From positions 112,018-176,017 of the forward strand of contig JAAEAF010001101.1 of the NCBI GenBank assembly GCA_011037195.1: a DNA stretch of 64,000 nt, in the 5' to 3' direction. Below, in pieces: positions 1 through 13,200 of the stretch (its first letter is position 1; every line of letters starts with the position of its first letter). Below the pieces are notes generated by a model, which ran no database searches, was not told the origin of the DNA, and saw only the letters and a program-made list of their open reading frames with translations. A program made the translations under genes and the position numbers. The DNA is from Triatoma infestans (lineage: Eukaryota; Arthropoda; Insecta; Hemiptera; Reduviidae).

Positions 1-884
1 AACCTTGACCTTCCTAATAAAAATTAAACATAAATTTCATATAAAATTATATTGTGTATGACTTCAAGTTTCATAGTGTCGTAAATGTATCAAGTTTATA
101 TGGTGTCTTAGTATAAAAAAAAAATATTGACATAAAATCTCTATTAAACAAGAATGAAAAAGTACAAAACCGGAACTAGTACCTCTAAGTAAAAGTAATT
201 CGTTAACTATAATAATTGTTACTTCCTTATTTACAACATATACCATGACCAGTTAGCCTTGTGTTTAATCTTTATATATAATAAAAAAAATTAATTCTTA
301 AATAGAAGATGATGATCAATACTTTCATCTTTTTATTTTAGGCAGTTCGAAGGTTTTTTTAAAAATTTATTCGAGTTTTTATAATTTTATATTGTATTTA
401 AGTAGATAATAAAAATATTAACAATAACTAAATAAAAAAGGTAAAAGCAAGAAATGAGATAAAAAAAACAACGGGTATAACAGATGGGTTATAAGTTAAT
501 ATCTCTATCTTAACTTAGTGTGCGCATCTTAATTGAATTACATCGACTGGTTTCTTGTTAATTGATAACGCATGTAGTCTCAATGTACTACTGGGTGTTA
601 ACTACTGGATGTGTTATAACTAAAGGATACGACGATTAGGTTTTCTAGACAGACCTAAACAATTACTGAATACCTCTTTAAATAAATTTACGGTTTTGTC
701 TTGGAATTTTTTTTTTGTATAATACACCTCTATAATGTCTGTCTGTCCCCGAGTTTTCCCAAAAGACTGGACACGAATCCTGATAAAAAAAAAAAAAAAT
801 AAGTTGTGACCAAGTAATTTCAGCCAATTAGTCTGTTATCTGCAGGTGGAAAAAGTATTTGGATAAAGTGCTAATAATCAGGAA
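1..884. other. AT-rich sequence without a recognisable gene
   Basis: This stretch is AT-rich with several poly-A/T runs. The open frames are short and show no family resemblance. I see no exon, tRNA or terminal repeat here. Confidence 0.6.
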
Positions 885-993
885 TCATGCATCATATAAT
901 AATTTAAGTAAGAATCAATACGGTTTTCGCTTGCACTGGTTGGCAAGAGTCAATAACTTCATTTTTATACGTCGTAGCATGCATATTGTTTCT

Positions 994-1036
994 GTTCCTG
1001 ACTCGTTTCGGATTTTCATCCATCGTCAGAGCAAAT
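994..1036 (-). ncRNA. hammerhead-ribozyme-like motif (P2 left arm)
   Basis: Read on the minus strand, the motif is CTGACGA, then TGGAT-GAAA-ATCC forming a 4-bp stem II with a GAAA loop, then GAAAC, then GAGTC ending in a GUC cleavage triplet. All invariant core positions of the hammerhead family are present. The stem I partner strands pair only partly, so activity is uncertain. Confidence 0.55.
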
Positions 1037-1089
1037 TTACTAAGTTCGTGTAGAGAGTTCACTTCAACGGGGAGGTTACAAGGCACATA

Positions 1090-1755
1090 CGAGGTGTGTA
1101 AATTAAGTAATGAGACTGATTTTCTATGTTCGATCTGGCAACACTGGAGAGAGCACAGGTTTTTAGGTGGTTTAAGTCGTTTGTAGAAGGAAGGGAATCA
1201 ATTGAAGACGAGCCTCGCAGCGGAAGGCCTTCATCTTCAAGAACCGACGAAAATGTTGGCACGATCCGCGATCTCGTGCGTTCAGATCGTCGTTTGACAT
1301 TTTTACCGAGAAGTTCTTGAGAGACTTCGAAAAAGAGTCATGCGTGTCAGACCAAACATCAAAAACAAGTGGGTGTTGCATCACGACAATGCTCCGTATC
1401 ACACCGCGATTTCTATTAATGAGTATTTGGCCGGTAATAACATTCCTGTGGCTCCTCAGCCTCCTTATTCACCCGACTTGAGTCCATGTGACTTTTTTTT
1501 GTTCCCCAAATTGAAAAATCACCTCAAGGGGTGTCATTTTGGAACATTGGAGAATATTCAAACAGCCGTAACCGACCAACTGAAGTCTATTCCAGTATCC
1601 GAGTTCCAGCACTGCTATGACGAATGGAAGAATCGTCTTCAGCGTTGTGTGGCTTCCCAAGGTAGTTACTTTGAAGGGGACAATGTTGAATTGTAATTTT
1701 ATTCGAGTAAAAAAAATATAAGAAATCAGTCTCATTACTTAATTTACACACCTTG
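1090..1755 (+). mobile_element. internally deleted mariner element with TIRs and TA duplication
   Basis: Terminal inverted repeats of about 30 bp (cgaggtgtgtaaattaagta at the left; the complement at the right differs at the second base) are bounded by TA at 1088-1089 and 1756-1757. The element is about 666 bp, half the usual mariner length of about 1.3 kb. It lies between the arms of a Penelope-like inverted repeat. It is non-autonomous. Confidence 0.85.
1126..1696 (+). pseudogene. mariner transposase, deleted remnant
   Basis: The first part (1126-1317) gives the end of the N-terminal DNA-binding region, including RAQVFRWFKSF and EDEPRSGRPSSS, and then runs into a frame break. From about 1340 a second frame carries the C-terminal catalytic part: WVLHHDNAPYH and YSPDLSPCDFFLFPKLK. 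These supply the second and third aspartates with exactly 34 residues between them, the DD34D signature of mariner. The first catalytic aspartate and about half of the protein are deleted, so the enzyme cannot be active. Confidence 0.85.
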
Positions 1756-2029
1756 TATATATAACCAACAAGTGTGAGTGTAACATAAACATTACGTTGA
1801 AGTGAACTCTCTACACGAACTTGGTAAATATGGATGAATATCGAAACTGATCAGGAACAAAAACAATATACACGCTACGACGGATAAAATACCAGATGTT
1901 ATCCATCATTGCGGACCCACTCATATTTTCAACTAATGAGTCTCTGTTTGAATGGGCTCTAAAATCATTTGTAATAGGCACCCACAAAAAGTAAAATACT
2001 ACGAATTACCAAAAGAAAAATTTCCCAAA

Positions 2030-3304
2030 AAAATATAAGTGTTGTGTCTACATAGTGAACAGATAGTGGATGACATGAAATTTCTTGGAATAATCTTCGA
2101 CTGTTTTTATATATTTGGAAACCACAATTTTGATTATATATCTAAACGGCCGTTGCAGTTAACAAACATATTACCTAAAATGACTGGAGTTGAGGATTTA
2201 ATAACAGTAATTCATGATAATGCATCTTGCCGGCCTTAATAATGTACGCTTGTCCTGTCTGGGAAAAGGCATTGAGGAATTCAGGAAAAGGAGGAAGATC
2301 ATTCGTTCGCTTAGATTGATGGTGATAAGGGTTATCAGAAGCTTCAAACAATATCATAGCACGATATATCATTGGAACATTATGCTAATTGATCTAAAAA
2401 TATAAAATAACTGACATCCTTATTTCCGAAAATCCGCAAATTTGTTTTAGTGTAGAAACTATAGTTGTCACCGAGAGTTAAGTTTAACTCCTAATAGTAA
2501 GTGGCCAAGAGCAAGTAAAATATGATTTCCATATTTTTACAGATGGCTCTAAGGAGGGACAAAACATTGGATGCGCCGAAGTTATTTACAATAAAGAAAA
2601 CAGTATAAATTGGTTGCCAATTGTCCCAACAATCAACCTGAGGAATTAACGATTGGTATGGCATTGGATGTGCTTTTTGCTCAGCGGACTCCTGGCAGCA
2701 ACATCATTTAATTTTCAACAGATAGTCAATGTCTCTGGATTCTTTGAAGAAAGAACCACCTACTTTTGATTGAACAAATGAGAGTAAAATAAGCCTTCTA
2801 AATGAGTTAGGATGAACAATCCATTTACGATGGGGGAGAGCTCATTAAGGTTTGCTGGAAATGAGACTGACTAAAGAGGCTTCAAAGCCTGAATTGTTGT
2901 CAATAGTTTGTTACCATATTGTGCCTGTTTCGTTTGTACAGCATCAAATACACTAGTCGTGTTTAGAGAAGTGGAACCAACTCTGGCTTTTTTCCACTAA
3001 AGTAGCAGAAACCAAGTTATTCTTCTCAACAGTGATGATGCGCATGCAGAGACCTTTCCCACATAATGACCCAGAAGACAGTGGCCACGGAAGGTCCCAA
3101 TCATACTTAAATAGATTTGTAATCGTCGATGACCCATCTTGTTCATGTTCAACGGGATCAACACAAGATGTGGAACATATTTTATTACACTATTCAATCT
3201 TGGACCGGATCAGGACTCCATTTAACCAGACAATAATTCTTCAAACTGTCTCTTGGCCACCAATGCACCTTCATCCCACCTTCCTTCTTTTTTTTCTGTT
3301 TTGA
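2030..3304 (+). pseudogene. decayed non-LTR retrotransposon: end of RT, RNase H and C-terminal region
   Basis: Frames broken by many stops still show three ordered pieces. At 2050-2130 there is MKFLGIIFD, as at the end of a reverse-transcriptase thumb. At 2525-2610 there is YFHIFTDGS-like sequence (FHIFTDGSKEGQNIG), the start of an RNase H domain. At 3080-3210 there is SYLNRFVIVDD followed by a CSCSTGSTQDVEHILLHYS block resembling the Cys/His C-terminal segment of Jockey/I/R1-type elements. The order matches a + strand element. No poly-A tail or target duplication was located. Confidence 0.7.
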
Positions 3305-3544
3305 CCAAATAGGTGTTCAGAAGCAGTACACCGATTTGGCAATCCAAATTATAATAGGTGGTTTTTACAATTTGTGAATTCCATAGGCTGAACAATTGGT
3401 CGTTTTTTGATATTTTCTTTATTTTAAATTTTTTTTTTTTATGATAAAATTTTCTATTTGATGTAATTAATTCACAAATTCTAGTTTTCCTAAAAAATGA
3501 AAAATTCTTTTGTATAAAAAAAAAACATACATTTTTAGATTTTT

Positions 3545-3860
3545 TTTAAAACATTTCTCTGGGAAAATTCATTTAAGGGCACTTTTAGGGGAGGGGTAGG
3601 GTTATGTTTTTCTCTAAAGTGATATCATAGTTGATTATACAATTCTATCATCCAAAGAAAATTAATTAGAAATAAATTCCAAAATTCCAAAGCCAAAATT
3701 CCGAGTTTCAAAGAAATTAGTAAACCGGTAGTGCATTTTTACTGAACAGTTTTTGACGGTTTTCATTAAATTTGGAACACTAAATATAAAATTTGTCAAT
3801 TATAATTTTGAGAACTGGAGTAAGACCAAGTGTGAGTGTTTCACACCAGATTTTTCTATT
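3545..3860 (+). repeat. RepA copy, 3' part
   Basis: The repeat runs from cattt ctctgggaaaattcattt through a purine-rich aggggaggggtaggg block to the hairpin-like end GTGTGAGTGTTTCACACCAG followed by ATTTTT. The same order of blocks is seen at 33655-33995 and, reversed, at 50667-51375 and 35640-36300. Nothing in it codes for a recognisable protein. Confidence 0.65.
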
Positions 3861-6227
3861 TTATAAAGTAGTTGTTTATTATGGCATTTATTTCTTAAAA
3901 TATATGTATATTTTAATTATTGTTTTGTATATAATGCATTTATATAATGCACTTTATACATGTATAACATACTGAAATATTACTTTAGAAGGGGAAAAAA
4001 CATACACACAAAAGACGTAGGTGTATTTTAGGTGTATATTATATCAGGTCCGGATCCGGGAAATATTGTAAAACATGTGAATTGATTTTCTAGGAACTTT
4101 TTGGTCATAATTTTGCTTTTGAAGAAAAAAAAAAATAGCTGGGACCAAATGAGGAATTTCGCACCAAAAATCATGCTTATGCTCACAGAAGAATTCGCAG
4201 GTCCATTCAGTTCCTTTCTTTCCATACTTTCAATCGCAGACGACGCTCTTTCAAATGCTTCAGAACTTTCATGTAGAATACAGCTTCAACAGTTTGATCC
4301 TGGGAACAAATTCATGATGGACCAAATACTCAATTGTGTGAAAAGAAAATCATTATCTGCTTTTCGTGTGAAAGTCCTGTGAGTGTTTCACACCAGATTT
4401 TCAACTACAATGAACTACATTATAAGTTACAAACATATTAAGTTACAAGTTGCCATATTATTGGGATTCTCGTTCATTGTGAGGTTACTATAACCAAAGA
4501 GAAGATTAATCATAAAAATCATGTAATTCTAAATGTTGCTTTAATTCTATTAAAACAGAGATGTTGCTGAAGTGTAGGAATTAAGTTTGTTATATGATGA
4601 ATTCAATAGAGAACTCATCTTCTAGTGTCATGAAGACTTACCTCACTGTTGGCTATCATTATCAAATAAGGGTTTTGCAGCTCTAAAAAAAGGTGTTATT
4701 TTCGCACATTAATTTAAGCCGGTAGTCTCTTTACCTACTTCACCACAAAAGGAAATCATGAAAATGTAAGATTAACTTAATCTTACTTAATAAAGTTTAA
4801 CGTTCATATCATATCTCCAGATTGAATTATTGCCCAAATCCTCTTTAATATATTAACTTACAGAACTTTTATTTTTTAAGGGAATAATGCCTAAAACGGA
4901 TCTTTTTGCACTTCAAAAGCAAAATGATGACCAAAAATTCGTAGAATAACTGATCTGTGACCTAAATAGGTCTATTATGCCCAACTGAACCATGAATTAA
5001 TTTAAACATGCTGAACAGTTTTAATTATCTAGAATTTTTAAAATAATTAAATAATTAAAAAAAACAAATACACTCAAATTTTGAAGTCTGTTAGTTGAAA
5101 TAAAAAATTGTATGAATAAAATAGCAGTTAAAAACAAACATACAGGAAAGTAATTATCAAATAAAAAATGTAACCTATATTCTTCTTAAAAAACAAAAAG
5201 ATTTATTTCTTTATGGTTAAAAACAAATATTTACTTAAAAAAAAAAACATATTGTTTATATTTAATAAACTCTCTGATAAATAATTGGGTCATCTTAAAA
5301 TAACATCATCTGTCAGAACATTCATTCATTACTTTAAAACATTCAGGAATGTGTCACTTTAATTTTCTCAAATTTTATTAATGAATTTTTTTAATAAAGA
5401 GTTTTAATAAGCTTATGCACTTCTGTTCAATTAGATTAATTGTTTGCGTTATTTATTTTTTTTTAATTAGTAATGTAGGCTTACTAGCAATGGGAACATT
5501 CTAAGATACTAGAACCTTTTACAGATGTATGTTAAAGTGCAAAATAAACTTATAGGAAAAAAGTTCACAAGTTTAGTCTAAAATTGGAAGTTTAAAGCCC
5601 ATTATAAAGTTTACTGCCTTCAAAATTAGTTTTTTTTTCTTTTGTTAAAATTAAGGTTTACAACATATATGGTTTAACACAGAGACGTGCCGCATGAGAC
5701 AGCCGACGTTTCTTGTCTGTTCCAAAACTGAATCGAATAAGGAAATGTACAAGAAATTCGATCAAAATAGAATAAAATTTTAGTTATTTTGTATATATAC
5801 TCCAATTAATACAATTCAATTATCAAATTTTCTTTAAAATTGCAATATTTACAAACGTTTACTTGGGTATGCATAAAAAAAAAAGGTGGTAGAGGTTATT
5901 CTTGTATACATGAGCATCCTCTGTCAAAACCAACAAGTCTGAACAGTGGAAAAATGTTATACAGAATAGTGAGCATTTTAAGTTTAAAGAAAATCGTTGT
6001 AGTCGTTTTCTGGTACTTTGGCGAACACATAAGTAGCGGCAGACATTAATTTACATGATAAAGTTTGAGAAATAATCGTCCAGTAAGGATGGAAAGTACT
6101 AGATTTCAATAACGTTCTTTTATTCCAAATAATGTACAGCTTTTTTATCTTACTACTTTCGAAGCACAAATCAAATATAGCAGTATTGTTATTCCTTCCA
6201 GCATATTAGGATACATACGCTACAAAA
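3861..6227. other. gene-free AT-rich stretch
   Basis: No supported gene. A second copy of the RepA terminal hairpin (tgtgagtgtttcacaccaga) lies at 4379-4398. A frame at 4101-4382 is open, but I recognise no protein in it. The rest is AT-rich with short frames only. Confidence 0.5.
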
Positions 6228-6359
6228 ATGGAAGAGCTTATTCAACCTATACATAAATATAAAAATTTATTCAATTTATTTAGCGCCAACTGCATATACT
6301 CAAATAAAACCGAAGTTGTACTGTTGCCTACCATTGAAAATTACAGTCTGACTAAAAGA

Positions 6360-6950
6360 GTTAACTATCTTAACTATTCCTCGGCGGATCGGCTGGCTAG
6401 GGAGGGATCCTCTTTATCTTTTTGCGGTCCCGAGCCAGCCCTTGCCGTCACTAAGAGGTTTTGTGATAGTCACAGATCAGACTTTGGGAGACGAGGGTTT
6501 TGGAGAAATGCTGGGAGGACACGCAGGGGTGCCTCCAGGCTAAAAGATTCATCAAAGGTACCAAGCAGGGGGTTTCAGATCACCTCCTGTCCCTTAGTAG
6601 GATAGGACTGAGGACCTTAGTGGAAGTAGACACACATGGGTGTCTAGTCATTTGCATAATATAGGGAGGACGTCCAGTCCCATATGTCAGAACTGTGAAT
6701 TAGGGAAACGGTGTATCACTACTTATGTCAGTGTCCCCGTTTCGCTGTTACTAGGATTCGTGTATTGGAACTACTCTCGCGGGATTGCCTGGGTGAGTTG
6801 GAGTTGAAGGATGTCTTGGGATATTGTAGACTACCGGCGGAGATTAATAAGGGGGATGAATTGGGGGGAATGGGGATAAAAGCCATATAGGCTTAGGTCC
6901 CAAGCCAATAGGTACCCAGTTTCAATAATAATAATACTAATAATACTAAC
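6360..6950 (+). pseudogene. 3' end of a non-LTR retrotransposon (RNase H tail and 3' UTR)
   Basis: SSADRLAREGSSLSFCGPEP resembles the C-terminal end of an RNase H domain in insect non-LTR elements. It is closely related to LAKEGAVSPLTEPEPFCG encoded on the minus strand near 32760. A degraded Cys/His segment follows. The element ends at 6920-6945 in aataataataatactaataa, a simple-repeat tail typical of a 3' end. Frames are broken. Confidence 0.7.
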
Positions 6951-7022
6951 TATTCCTCTGTCATACTAATAAATGTAACATATGTAACAAATTTTTAAAA
7001 CTACACTTTTTTTATGTTTTAG

Positions 7023-9756
7023 AAATTACAAAGAGGAAACAAGGAACTGCCTATTATTGGTGCCCGAAGAAGTTCATGAGAGTGCATAATTCCTGTTACT
7101 ATCTGAGTAAAAAGAAAGAAACTTGGCGAGACGCTTCATTCAGATGTAGAGATATTAAAAACAGTACACTGGCCGTACTTGATGACAAGTGGAAAGATAA
7201 ATATATGAGAATTATGCTTAACAGAAGTGAATTTGGTAAGTTTATAGTAATTTAAAATTTATACTTCTTTTCAAGTTAGGATCCTTAGTTTTTATAGTCA
7301 ATATTTAAATGTGTTAGATTTCATTAAACTATCTAGTCAATATTATTTTAATATTTACAATAAATCAATTTGACTCCGCATGCATACATTAGTAATAATA
7401 AACTGAATGACCATCAAAAAAAAATTTCAATCTTTTTGTTGAACATCTGAAATAAATTACCTAATATTATTTTAATTTCTCAAAAGTTACTACAATATAT
7501 AAAAAAAGTGGCATAATGTACAATGGTATTCGAAAATAATACCAATGTCTGATAAAGTGAACATAGTGCCTTTAATAACATGCTTGTATTTGCTGTTCTA
7601 AGATAGAATAGTGCTTAATAATTAAAAATCTATAAAGCTAAATAGATAGAAACAGTGGCCATTCATTTTACTTTCTCATGAAAACAAGAAATCAAAAATT
7701 TAAATTCTACAAGAAGAAGAGAATAAATAGTTTCAAGAGAAGAAGAAACTGATGAATATTTAAATAATGCTAAAGAAATTTCTAATCGAATTGATTCATT
7801 GTTTAAATATTTATGAGTTGCGATAAAGCTTATTCCAGTAAAAGTACAAGCTTTTCGAAAGGAGAAGATACTAATAGGAAATGATTTTTTTTAACATGTA
7901 ATCAGTTCAAGTTCATATCTTCTGTATTTATTACGTTACATTTTTTACTTTTTCTTACTGCTGTAAGAAGGAAGTATTTGTGGCTGCATCTAGCTTTCAA
8001 AACTGAATTTTTCGAAATAAATATAATGAGTCTCCTGATATGAAAAAATGTTTAGCACTTTTTTTTTGCACGCCAACAGTATAGTCATTTGCACCCAGGC
8101 ACCCCAGGCCTCCGAGGAGTGTTCTCACACATAAAGAACACTGATAATCACCAATGTAAACAGTAGGTTGTAGAGGCTCCTAAGAAGAAAAAAAATTAAA
8201 GATAGCATTGGAATTGAACCTGGGACCTCCGCATGGGAATCCAGCGCGCTACCACTGGGCTTAATCACCACTCTCTCTGTTTGTGTGTGGAGAGAGAAGG
8301 TGGGAGAGAGAGAGAGAGAACCAAACATAAAAAAGCAAAAAATGCAGGAAAGCATTTTTCAACATGTTATTCCGTTTAGATGTCACCCGTCGAGACAAAA
8401 TGAAGATTTCGTTCCAAATCATCAAACACAAGAAGGATTTACTGAATAATTCTTAGCAATTTCCTTCAATTTGTAAACTATATATAAAATGATTTTATAC
8501 ATATAAACTTTCCTAGGAAAATTGATTTTAGGGGAATTGAAAGAAACTGAAATTTAGTGTGATGCATCATATATTATTTCCTGTGGAAGTTACTAAGTAA
8601 ACTAGTAAAAATGATAATTTTAATGAAAATTTTCAATTAGAATTTTAAGAATAGTAGAAAGACTTACGAGTGTTTAAATAAGATTTTTTCTTAAAAATCC
8701 ATTCTAACTTTGTAAATCCTGCTTATGAATCTATATGTTAGTAAATATACTAATATTTTAAAGAAAAGAAATTGGAGTTTTTTTGGGGGGAAATTGCGAA
8801 AAATGAAATCAGTACGTCTGATTTTGAACACAATCCTTCGTTCGTTTTCCAAATTGAAAATTAAGCTTGAAGTTCCACAGAAATTCGAAAAAATCTGTAA
8901 CTATCACATTGTTTCTTCTTATTACAGTAACAAGAATAAGTAAAATTACTCAAGGCTAAAAGACTAGAATCATTTATTTTTAATGATATCCCAAAATTGT
9001 CATATAATAATATAACAAAGCCATTAATATTATTCCACGATAAAGGTTTTACCATAAGTACAAAAGTAGTTGGTTTATTTTTCAATATGAAAAATAAAAT
9101 ATGTTTATTACTAAATGTTAATGTAATAATTAAAACATTCTTAAATAATAGCTCGTAAAGAAAGATGGATTGGAGGAATGTATAATTGGCAAATGAAGGT
9201 TTGGGTGTGGGGTCCAACAGGTGAACCATTTCAATACAAAGGTTTCTCTAAATTAAGGCCAAATAGCAATTATCACTGGAGGTGTGTAGTAATGGTGCCT
9301 TCACTATTTCACAGGTATAGTTCAATTGTCAAAAATTACTTTTTGTTATTAGCTTAATGAATATTCTAATAGCAAAAAAAAATTGTGTTTGTAAGACTTT
9401 AATTACAAATCTAAAGTGAATTATAGATTTTAACGTATTGATTATAAAAATAATAATAAACCAAATACATAGTATTATTTTAAATCGATATCTTTATGAA
9501 GATAATAATACATTGAAATGATTTTGTTTCTGCTTATTCATGAAATTTATCTTTTAGGTGGAGTTCTCGAAGTTGTTTGGAGAAGAAACATTTTATATGC
9601 GAATTACCGTTGAAAATGAAGTGGTCTAATAAGAACCAATCTGACCAAATACAACGCCGTAAACTAATCAGAAATGAAATCGAAAGGAAAAGAAACAAGG
9701 AAAGACGATATCGCTATAGAGCTAGATGGCCTACAGAAATAAATAATACTCTTTAA
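7023..9756 (+). CDS. C-type lectin domain protein, last three exons
   Basis: Three exons join in phase: 7023-7235 (acceptor AG, donor GTAAG), 9152-9314 (donor GTATAG) and 9558-9756 with stop TAA. The 191 visible residues form a C-type lectin-like fold: YYWCPKKFMRVHNSCYYLSK at the start, then ETWRDASFRCRDI, RWIGGMYN, NYHWRCVVM and finally CLEKKHFICELPLK. Spaced cysteines fit the two conserved disulphides, and WIGGMY matches the core WIG motif. A calcium-binding EPN or QPD triplet is not evident, so sugar binding is doubtful. The last 40 residues are a very basic tail rich in Arg/Lys. Upstream exons, including any signal peptide, were not found. If the TAT-SF1 gene continues to the left, this gene sits inside one of its introns on the opposite strand. 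Confidence 0.8.
8085..8290 (-). repeat. tRNA-derived SINE
   Basis: On the minus strand AGCCCAGTGGTAGCGCGC matches a Pol III A box and GGTTCAATTCC at 8210-8220 a B box, spaced as in a tRNA. The sequence then continues into a non-tRNA body (8085-8200) with no acceptor stem closure, as expected for a SINE and not a working tRNA. It lies in an intron of the lectin gene. Confidence 0.6.
8291..8320. repeat. GA-rich simple repeat
   Basis: A short GA-rich microsatellite (agagagaagg followed by gagagagagagagagaa) next to the SINE head. Confidence 0.7.
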
Positions 9757-10204
9757 AAAAAAAAAAAAAATTTTTTTCGTTTCAAAAGTACAAATTTGTA
9801 TATATTTTGTATTTATAATTTGTTTTATGTAATAATTTGCATTGAATTTAGTAAGAATATTTATTATTTGTGTATATTGATGTATGGTTAAAAATTTATT
9901 GTTTCAATGATGTAATGATAATAAACAGCACCATATTAGTCAAGATATCCATAAAGATAATGGCGGTAGAGAAAAGCGCTTTTTATTGCTAAAGCAGTTC
10001 TTGTTTTTTAAAGAGAATAAATAATATCTCACTATTATATTAACATGCCTACAATACTGTTCTATGTTTAATAATTATCCTCTTTCGGATTCTTCTAATC
10101 TGTATTTATTTGTACTGATTTAATATCGATATTTCTAATTTAGTAATGAAGAATAAATATAGACGTGCTAAAGGTATATATTATATATATTTCTTGGTAC
10201 TTAC

Positions 10205-13200
10205 CTTAATATATGTACAAAGAGCATCTCCTTTCAAATGATCAGTGCCAGGTTCGGTATATAGTTTAATTTTCATTTTTCCTGTTTCAAGATCCTTCAT
10301 TACCAATCCACATTTCTGCATCAGATCTATGAATTCTTGTTCCGTAATATCAGTTGGAAGATTGGTTACATAAACTTTAGTGTTGTGTTTATCACCAACA
10401 TCAAACCAAGCTGGAATAAGAACATTTTTAGCACTTTAAAAACTAGATCTCCTAATTAGTATTATTATTTTATCTTCAGATGTGTGATGAATTAACAAGA
10501 AAATAATAATTATGAAGACAGTCAAGTTTATATAAATGCTTGTAAAGATGGTGAGTATATGTATGATCTCCACAGGAGATGTAAGGAAAGAACAATCTGA
10601 TACGGATCGAATCTACGCAACCCTGGCCTCATTTACCTTACTACTAACCAGCGTTAAAGTAATTGTCACTCTGCTAGCACAGGAAAAATGCGTGAAGGTT
10701 CCATGAAGAAATGGAGACATTGCCAGGGTAAACGCTGAGCGATCCTTTGTGATCCCAATTGATGACTCTCTCAGGACTTGCCAAGAGCCATAGACTAATC
10801 TGCTTAAGATTCACAGGCCAAAATGTCTTCCGTGTCGTAGGAAGAAAAAAGTCTATTTAAAAATATGTTTATGGGCCCGCAATGCTGGATAACATCTAGT
10901 ATTTTACCCGTCAGTAAATGCATCAGATTATCGCCCCCTAACAAAAATGACTTGATAAAACACTGAGCAGACTTAACAACCTATTAAAATTTAGTTATAA
11001 AGGATTCTTCAAAACGTGCTATATATTATGCACTATTTTCTGACGTCTAATCGTAATTTATAATAATTCCATTTTGTCATTAAACACACAACATAGTAAC
11101 ATAACCTTATAACCTCCTCACATAATTATATACAACCAACAAACCAACAAGCTGACAAGTTGAGTATAACAGAAACATCACGACGAAATGAACTCTCTAC
11201 ACGAACTTAGTGAATTTGCTCTGACGATGGATGAAAATTCGAAACCGTCAGGAAGAAAATCAATAAGCATGCTACGACGAATAAAATACCAGATCTATTA
11301 AAGAAGTTACAAAGGAACGTATTTAATGGGTGGTTGAGTCCGCACTAATGGATAAAATATATCAAATGATACCTAGCCTTCAACAACAGAAGCGTTTGCA
11401 CTTCTAGGTATTCCCAAATCCTTAAAAGTGGTAAAAATTTCAAAGTAAAAAATAAAAATGTGAATGAAAAAAATCTTAAGGTGCTTTAGTAGCATTAGAG
11501 GGTAGAGACTGGTTAATAATCAATATTAGATAAAAACGTTAGAATGGTATTGGGTTGGATTCTAGTTCATGGCGTTATACAAGAAAATTAAATATACAAT
11601 GAAGAAGTTATTAAGCGCCCTCTTCCACAAACCAGTACTCTGGTTGAATGTTAGGCCTGCCTTAAAAAAAATGTGCATTTCCTTTAATAAAAGGCATAGA
11701 AAGGATATATTCGGTACTTATGGTAACGTATATCATTTCATGTGTGGTTTAGGTTGTAGGTAACTCAGAAGTATAAGTCGGACCATTTTTTGTGATTGTC
11801 TTATAGGTGACGGGGAAGTAATCGTGGGTGGCAAGGAGAGAGAAAGGTTTAAGGACGAAAAGGTAAGAGGCCGCTCTCAACGGAATGTGCTATTTGGTCG
11901 GTGGTCTAATAACGTTCAATACATGTTTTTTTCCTTTTACAAAAAAGGCAGCTTCATTTCTCTGGTAGGCCCACATGTCTGGTATAAATGACGCATAACA
12001 GCGATAAAGGAATAAGATGACCTCTAGGCCCAGCAGTGAAATCTCGAAGGTCCCGCTAAAGTATTTCTTTTTTTTGCTAGAGCATACTATTCAAATTCCC
12101 ACCATTTTTAAGTCATAACGGCTAGGAAGCGGCTCTTACCTAAACGTTTCTCCTCCCAAAAGGAATAAAAATAAAATCAATTGGACTAGTGTCTACGTTT
12201 CTTCCTATAGTATCTAACACTTGAATTACCTAGAGTCCCAGTATTAACCAAGCCTAACAGGTATGATATGAGCTGAAGAGACCCTTGATGTTCCAGAATT
12301 CTGTTATAGTTTCTTCGAGAAGGCGGGAAAATAAAGCTTGATATGCCTTTGCTGTGGGATGTATTCCAAAGGGTCTGAGAAATGTTTCATCTAGGTCCTG
12401 ATGAATCAAGTTCAGAAATGCCAAAAAATGGTTGGGCCATTACTGCGTACCCAGGAAAAGAAACTAATGCTCGAATCGTCTCCATACCTATACTCATTAC
12501 CATTCTCAGGCAGTCCCATGCGACCATTTATAATGGATGAAATACTTTTCATGATAAAATAGAAAATGAAGAATTTCAGGCAATTCAATTTCTGACTTAA
12601 GATGTCCACAGCACAAATAAGTGCAGTTGGAAGCACTGTTACCTAGAAATATGCTGATCGAGTTCCTTTTATATTCTATTTTAGCACGGATACTTCCAAC
12701 ATAAGTATTCTTATTCTTCATTTAGGCCAGGGCTGGAGCCACTGTACCATACGGTTACTCATTCTCATGACAGCCCCTACATTTCAATAAAAAAGTTCAT
12801 GTTAATGTTTGCAAGATATACCTTAGATTTTAAATTTGGTATTAGACATGCACCAAATTTTAAATCGTTAGTAAAACTTTGAAGCTCCCAAGAGAATCGA
12901 ACCTGGAACACTCGTTAAAGGTTCGCTTGAGATCTGAATACTTGATTAAAGCAAATTCATGATGGGAATTATTGTTTTTCAAGATGCTTCGTCAGTTTGA
13001 ATTCAAGCCAGCCATCGAAACTAATCATATTCATGAAAACAACTTTGCTACTTTCATTTTTCATTGAAAGCGCTTTAACTTACTAAAAAATACCTTAGTA
13101 GTGCTAATAATAACTAATGAAGAATATAGGCTGCATAGAGTAAGTGAAGAGATATAGTGAGAACAATACCTGGTTCCAGAGGTTGCTTTCTTTTAAGAGA

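Larger units (their letters stand above)
885..1935. repeat. Penelope-like inverted repeat (family P2), split by a mariner
   Basis: About 885-1075 and 1775-1935 are inverted copies of one repeat. The shared stretch includes gaactctctacacgaactt on the + strand at the right and its reverse complement at the left. Related copies lie at 10870-11305 and 38852-39075. The left arm carries a hammerhead-ribozyme core on the minus strand. Inverted or head-to-head terminal repeats with hammerhead motifs are known from Penelope-like retroelements, so I assign it there by inference. No reverse transcriptase or GIY-YIG endonuclease is visible nearby. The central part was replaced by the mariner at 1090-1755. 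Confidence 0.65.

Noticed and set aside
4101..4382. A 93-codon open frame as a host exon
   Set aside because: It ends inside a RepA terminal hairpin and has no family match or clear splice sites.
5984..6169. A missing TAT-SF1 exon (RRM2) on the minus strand left of the lectin gene
   Set aside because: Minus-strand frames left of 10.2 kb were compared with what RRM2 should look like; none has an RNP1 or RNP2 motif.
11569..11763. A 64-codon basic open frame as a gene
   Set aside because: It lies in the TAT-SF1 intron without splice signals or a recognisable product.
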